Of a DNA stretch of 5,451 nucleotides, positions 5,084 to 5,451 are shown piece after piece; position 1 is the first letter of the stretch; every line of letters begins with the position of its first letter. The notes beneath the pieces were generated by a model that was not told the DNA's origin, made no database searches, and saw only the letters and a list, made by a program, of their open reading frames with translations. The stretch is from Armatimonadota bacterium. Its GTDB lineage: Bacteria > Armatimonadota > Fimbriimonadia > Fimbriimonadales > ATM1. The position numbers and the translations under genes were made by a program. The stretch spans positions 1 to 5,451 of the forward strand of contig RFHN01000034.1 in assembly GCA_003695835.1 (NCBI GenBank). The letters run 5' to 3'.

Positions 5084-5451
5084 ATGGAAGTGTTGGTTGT
5101 CGGCGGAAGTGGGCTGCTCGGATCCGATGTCGTCCGAGAGCTTCAGAACCGTGGGCACACCGTGGACGCGCCACCCAGCGACGAGCTCGACATCACCGAC
5201 GATCGGAATGTCAGCGCCTACTTCCTCGCCGGCCGACCCGATTGGATCGTCAACTGCGCCGCTTACACGGCCGTAGACAAGGCGGAATCGGAGCCGGATG
5301 CCGCGCGCCTGCTGAACGCGTACGGCCCAACGCTCCTCGCGAAGGTGACAACCTATCTTCCCTGCCGACTGCTCCACATCAGCACAGACTTCGTCTTCGA
5401 CGGAGCCAAACGGAAGCCCTACACCGAAGAGGACGAGCCGAACCCCCTTAG
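5084..5451 (+). CDS. rmlD: dTDP-4-dehydrorhamnose reductase, N-terminal part (3' truncated by window)
   Basis: RmlD (RfbD) reduces dTDP-4-dehydro-L-rhamnose to dTDP-L-rhamnose with NAD(P)H, the last step in making the activated rhamnose used for O-antigen, exopolysaccharide or glycan decoration. The window holds 122 codons, open to the edge. The start MEVLVVGGSGLLGSDVV carries the Rossmann GxxGxxG dinucleotide motif (GGSGLLG, residues 7-13). Family signatures follow in order: a short acidic 'DELDITD' strand (33-39), DWIVNCAAYTAVDKAESEPD (54-73), and HISTDFVFDG (102-111) with the conserved S-T-D, then PYTEEDEPNPL. The catalytic YxxxK lies beyond the window, so activity cannot be judged. The ATG at 5084 has no close Shine-Dalgarno sequence; an AAAGG lies 12 bases upstream inside a palindrome. 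Other rml genes may follow but are not visible. Confidence 0.92.
   Translation, partial: MEVLVVGGSGLLGSDVVRELQNRGHTVDAPPSDELDITDDRNVSAYFLAGRPDWIVNCAAYTAVDKAESEPDAARLLNAYGPTLLAKVTTYLPCRLLHISTDFVFDGAKRKPYTEEDEPNPL

Noticed and set aside
5057..5377. A 106-codon minus-strand frame opposite rmlD.
   Set aside because: No motif is visible; the opposite strand encodes clear RmlD signatures throughout.

Overview
The window is ordinary bacterial chromosome with moderately high G+C, dense coding and short gaps. It holds seven protein-coding genes, the first and last cut by the window edges. No tRNA, rRNA, CRISPR array, insertion sequence or phage gene was seen. A lipoprotein signal with a lipobox, a secreted hydrolase, a DUF6786-like protein and a dTDP-rhamnose gene suggest a free-living diderm. 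Armatimonadota (Fimbriimonadia) would fit the style of the genes, but this is a low-confidence guess from recall; Planctomycetota, Acidobacteriota or other environmental phyla are not excluded.

Layout. (1) 2-241 (+): the 3' end of ftsZ, with the last strands of the core, a short acidic linker and the conserved C-terminal tail peptide. A terminator-like hairpin follows it. (2) 242-378: a 137-base gap holding that hairpin and two smaller ones. (3) 379-888 (+): a small membrane protein joining an N-terminal GYF_2 domain to a C-terminal TM2 domain. (4) 924-2171 (+): a lipoprotein of the DUF6786 type, with a good ribosome binding site and a candidate promoter of its own. (5) 2181-3791 (+): a secreted alpha/beta hydrolase with a visible Ser-Asp-His triad. 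(6) 3788-4576 (+): trpA, the tryptophan synthase alpha subunit, starting on a GTG that overlaps the hydrolase stop (GTGA). (7) 4545-5045 (-): a GNAT-family acetyltransferase, convergent with trpA and overlapping it by 32 bases. (8) 5084-5451 (+): the 5' part of rmlD/rfbD (dTDP-4-dehydrorhamnose reductase), divergent from the acetyltransferase across a 38-base gap.

How the genes relate. The lipoprotein, hydrolase and trpA genes are packed tightly enough (9-base gap, then a 4-base overlap) to be one transcription unit. The first two products act outside the cytoplasm, while trpA is housekeeping amino-acid biosynthesis and sits apart from trpB, its usual partner. Division (ftsZ), tryptophan synthesis (trpA) and cell-surface sugar synthesis (rmlD) are otherwise unrelated neighbours.

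I found no convincing new multi-gene system. The points most worth a second look are TAnnnT boxes 6-8 bases upstream of three start codons that lack Shine-Dalgarno sequences (possible leaderless transcripts), the trpA gene uncoupled from trpB, and the GYF-TM2 fusion beside ftsZ.
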